Origin: Pseudomonas psychrophila
GTDB lineage: Bacteria; Pseudomonadota; Gammaproteobacteria; Pseudomonadales; Pseudomonadaceae
Length of the DNA stretch: 64,000 nucleotides
Assembly: GCF_001043005.1 (NCBI RefSeq)
Contig: NZ_JYKZ01000006.1
Coordinates: 238,847 to 302,846 of the forward strand
Reading direction: 5' to 3'
A model generated the notes under the pieces. It did not search any database. It was not told the origin of the DNA and worked only from the letters and a program-made list of their open reading frames with translations. Positions within the stretch are counted from its first letter, which is position 1. The number at the start of each line of letters is the position of its first letter. A program made the translations under genes and the position numbers. Below, piece after piece: positions 62,255 to 64,000 of this stretch.

Positions 62255-63841
62255 ATGACTTCCAGCCTGCAACAGAGCCTGCCGAGTTCGATTCCGCAAT
62301 TGCTGCTCAACGCCTCGCATCAACATGCCGGGCGTACCGCCATTGAAGAAAACGGGGAATGCACCGACTACAGCGAACTGCCAGGCCTGGCCCTGGCCGT
62401 AACCCGCAGCCTGATGGCCCAAGGCATCGGCAAAGGCGATCGGGTGGCGATCTGGGCACCCAATGGCCGGGACTGGATCATTGCCGCATTGGGTATCCAT
62501 TGTGCTGGCGCGGTGATGGTGCCGATCAACACCCGCATGAAAGGCAGCGAAGCGGCCGATATCCTGGAGCGCAGCGGGGCAAGGGTGTTATTCGTGCAGC
62601 CGATGTTTCTGGGCACGGACTATCTGGCTTTACTGGCTCCCTGTCGTCCGGCGAACCTTGAGTGCCAGGTCTTGCTGGGCGAGACCAGCGCCGGGAGTTC
62701 CCATGGCCTGAACTGGAACGGCTTTCTGGCCCTGGGTGCGGCCATCAGCGAATCGGCAGCGACGTTGCGGGCATCCAGCGTGGGTGCTGACGACCTGAGC
62801 GACTTGCTGTTTACGTCCGGCACCACCGGCAAGCCAAAGGGCGTAATGAGCGCGCACGGGCAAAATATCCGGGCTTTTAGTGAGTATGTGAAAGTAATCG
62901 GTTTACAAGCCGGTGACCGTTACCTTGTGATCAACCCGTTTTTTCATGCCTTTGGCTACAAGGCGGGCTGGCTGACGTGCCTGCTGGCTGGCGCGACTAT
63001 CCTGCCGCACCCGGTGTTCGATGCCGAAGCGGTATTCCAGCGCATTGCTGCTGAGCGCATCAACGTGCTGCCGGGGCCGCCGACCTTGTACCTGTCGATG
63101 CTTGCCCATCCCAAGCTGGCTGAAACCGATCTGTCGAGCCTGCGCATTGCCGTCACCGGTGCGGCGACCATTCCACCGATCCTGATTGAGCGCATGCGCC
63201 GCGAATTGGGTTTCTCGGTCGTCACCACCGCGTATGGCCTGACCGAATGCGGCGGGCTGGCGACCATCTGTGATCCCGCCGATCCCGCCACCACCATTGC
63301 AGGCACCAGTGGCCGAGCGATTCCAGGTACCGAAGTGAGCATCCGCGATCCGCAGAACAGGGCATTGCCGGCGGGCAGCACGGGGGAAATCTGCCTGCGT
63401 GGTTTTCATGTGATGCAGGGCTACTTTGAAGACCCGAAGGCCACGGCTGAAACCATCGACAGTGAAGGCTGGTTGCACACTGGTGACATTGGCGAGCAGG
63501 ACGCGGCGGGTAACTTGCGCATCACCGACCGGTTAAAGGACATGTTTATCGTGGGGGGGTTTAATTGCTATCCGGCGGAAATCGAAGCGGGGTTGATAGA
63601 GCACTCGGCCATTGCCCAGGTGGCGGTGATCGGTGTGCCTGACGAGCGCATGGGGGAGGTGGGGTGTGCCTGTGTGGTGTTGCGTCATGGCCAGGTTCTG
63701 GATGAAGCCGGGTTGATTCAGTGGGCGCGTGAGCATATGGCCAACTACAAGGTGCCGAGGATGGTGCGGTTTTATGAGGCACTGCCGGTGAATGCGTCAA
63801 ACAAGGTCGCGAAGAATGAGTTGCGGGCGGGGATGCTGTAG
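62255..63841 (+). CDS. AMP-forming acyl-CoA synthetase
   Basis: This 528-residue ligase of the ANL superfamily has the ATP-binding P-loop FTSGTTGKPKGVMSAH, the TTAYGLTECGG motif, HTGDIGEQD and DRLKDMFIVGGFNCYPAEIE. It activates a carboxylic acid to its CoA thioester. Within the cluster it could activate a steroid side chain or a carboxylate from ring degradation. It ends the rightward arm in this window. Confidence 0.92.
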   Translation: MTSSLQQSLPSSIPQLLLNASHQHAGRTAIEENGECTDYSELPGLALAVTRSLMAQGIGKGDRVAIWAPNGRDWIIAALGIHCAGAVMVPINTRMKGSEAADILERSGARVLFVQPMFLGTDYLALLAPCRPANLECQVLLGETSAGSSHGLNWNGFLALGAAISESAATLRASSVGADDLSDLLFTSGTTGKPKGVMSAHGQNIRAFSEYVKVIGLQAGDRYLVINPFFHAFGYKAGWLTCLLAGATILPHPVFDAEAVFQRIAAERINVLPGPPTLYLSMLAHPKLAETDLSSLRIAVTGAATIPPILIERMRRELGFSVVTTAYGLTECGGLATICDPADPATTIAGTSGRAIPGTEVSIRDPQNRALPAGSTGEICLRGFHVMQGYFEDPKATAETIDSEGWLHTGDIGEQDAAGNLRITDRLKDMFIVGGFNCYPAEIEAGLIEHSAIAQVAVIGVPDERMGEVGCACVVLRHGQVLDEAGLIQWAREHMANYKVPRMVRFYEALPVNASNKVAKNELRAGML

Positions 63842-63849
63842 GCGTCCTA

Positions 63850-63877
63850 CGCAGCCTCGTTTCACTCGTCAGCTGAC
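63850..63877. repeat. Second-family palindromic repeat arm
   Basis: GCAGCCTCGTTTCACTCGTC matches the arms at 44841-45032 in the inverted sense, with one or two differences. It follows the CoA ligase stop. Confidence 0.6.
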
Positions 63878-63959
63878 ATATCGAATGGATATGGACTCGG
63901 CATAGGTGCGGGCGCTTCGCAAAACAACGAGCACACGGGGTACATATCCGGCATTTGCG

Positions 63960-64000
63960 GTGAACTGAAATGATGGTTTCGCTCTTACAGCGAGTCACTT
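63960..64000 (+). repeat. Start of a common Pseudomonas interspersed sequence
   Basis: The window ends in TCTTACAGCGAGTCACTT, a phrase I recall from an interspersed sequence found at many places in Pseudomonas genomes. Nothing in 63878-63959 is recognisable as a gene. This rests on memory only. Confidence 0.3.

Overview
The window reads as chromosomal DNA of a Pseudomonas, most likely of the fluorescens type. Three things support this: the 1618-residue NAD-glutamate dehydrogenase, the mlaA-rssB-rssC-dusA order known from P. aeruginosa, and many REP/REPIN palindromes built on a GTGGGAGCGAGC core. Coding density is high and most genes are GC-rich. The exception is about 25.6-29.8 kb, which is visibly more AT-rich and looks acquired.

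Layout. 0-5 kb: end of a moxR/DUF58 locus, a LysR/EamA-exporter divergent pair, an amidohydrolase, and a triplicated 227-bp unit carrying a copied gene end. 5-16 kb: core genes (gdhB, DUF4404, mlaA, rssB-rssC, dusA) followed by a decayed GH19 lysozyme and a DUF3313 lipoprotein. 16-25.6 kb: an OmpR-type two-component system, two TonB siderophore receptors with STN signalling domains, and one FecI/FecR pair. 25.6-30.4 kb: an orphan trypsin-like lipoprotein, a GNAT enzyme, and a three-gene operon of an RraA-like protein, a BacA/AerD-type prephenate decarboxylase homologue and a small cupin. 30-33 kb: cho, two GNAT enzymes and tRNA-Gln(UUG). 33-41 kb: a complete Liv-type ABC importer with an M20 carbamoylase-like hydrolase, an amidase and a GntR regulator, probably an amide or ureido nitrogen-scavenging operon. 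41-47 kb: an acetyltransferase, two divergent L,D-transpeptidases, a nitronate monooxygenase and an MFS carrier.

47.5-63.8 kb holds a divergent catabolic cluster. The leftward arm encodes the end of a meta-cleavage pathway (hydroxypentadienoate hydratase, acetaldehyde dehydrogenase, hydroxyoxovalerate aldolase), an HdhA-like SDR and a flavin reductase. The rightward arm encodes an aldehyde dehydrogenase, a Tat-exported amidase, an HsaA-like flavin monooxygenase, a delta-1 KstD-like and a delta-4(5-alpha)-like FAD dehydrogenase, an SDR, a KshB-like 2Fe-2S reductase and an acyl-CoA ligase. Together this looks like much of the 9,10-seco steroid (possibly bile salt) pathway, but no extradiol dioxygenase, C-C hydrolase, Rieske oxygenase or regulator is visible in the window. 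A pair of related 16-bp palindromic sites, 33 bp apart, lies between the two arms.

The two most interesting loci are the BacA-like mini-operon (27.6-29.4 kb) and the steroid-like cluster with its REPIN-tailed dehydrogenase. Functions are assigned from sequence motifs and memory of the families; no searches were run.
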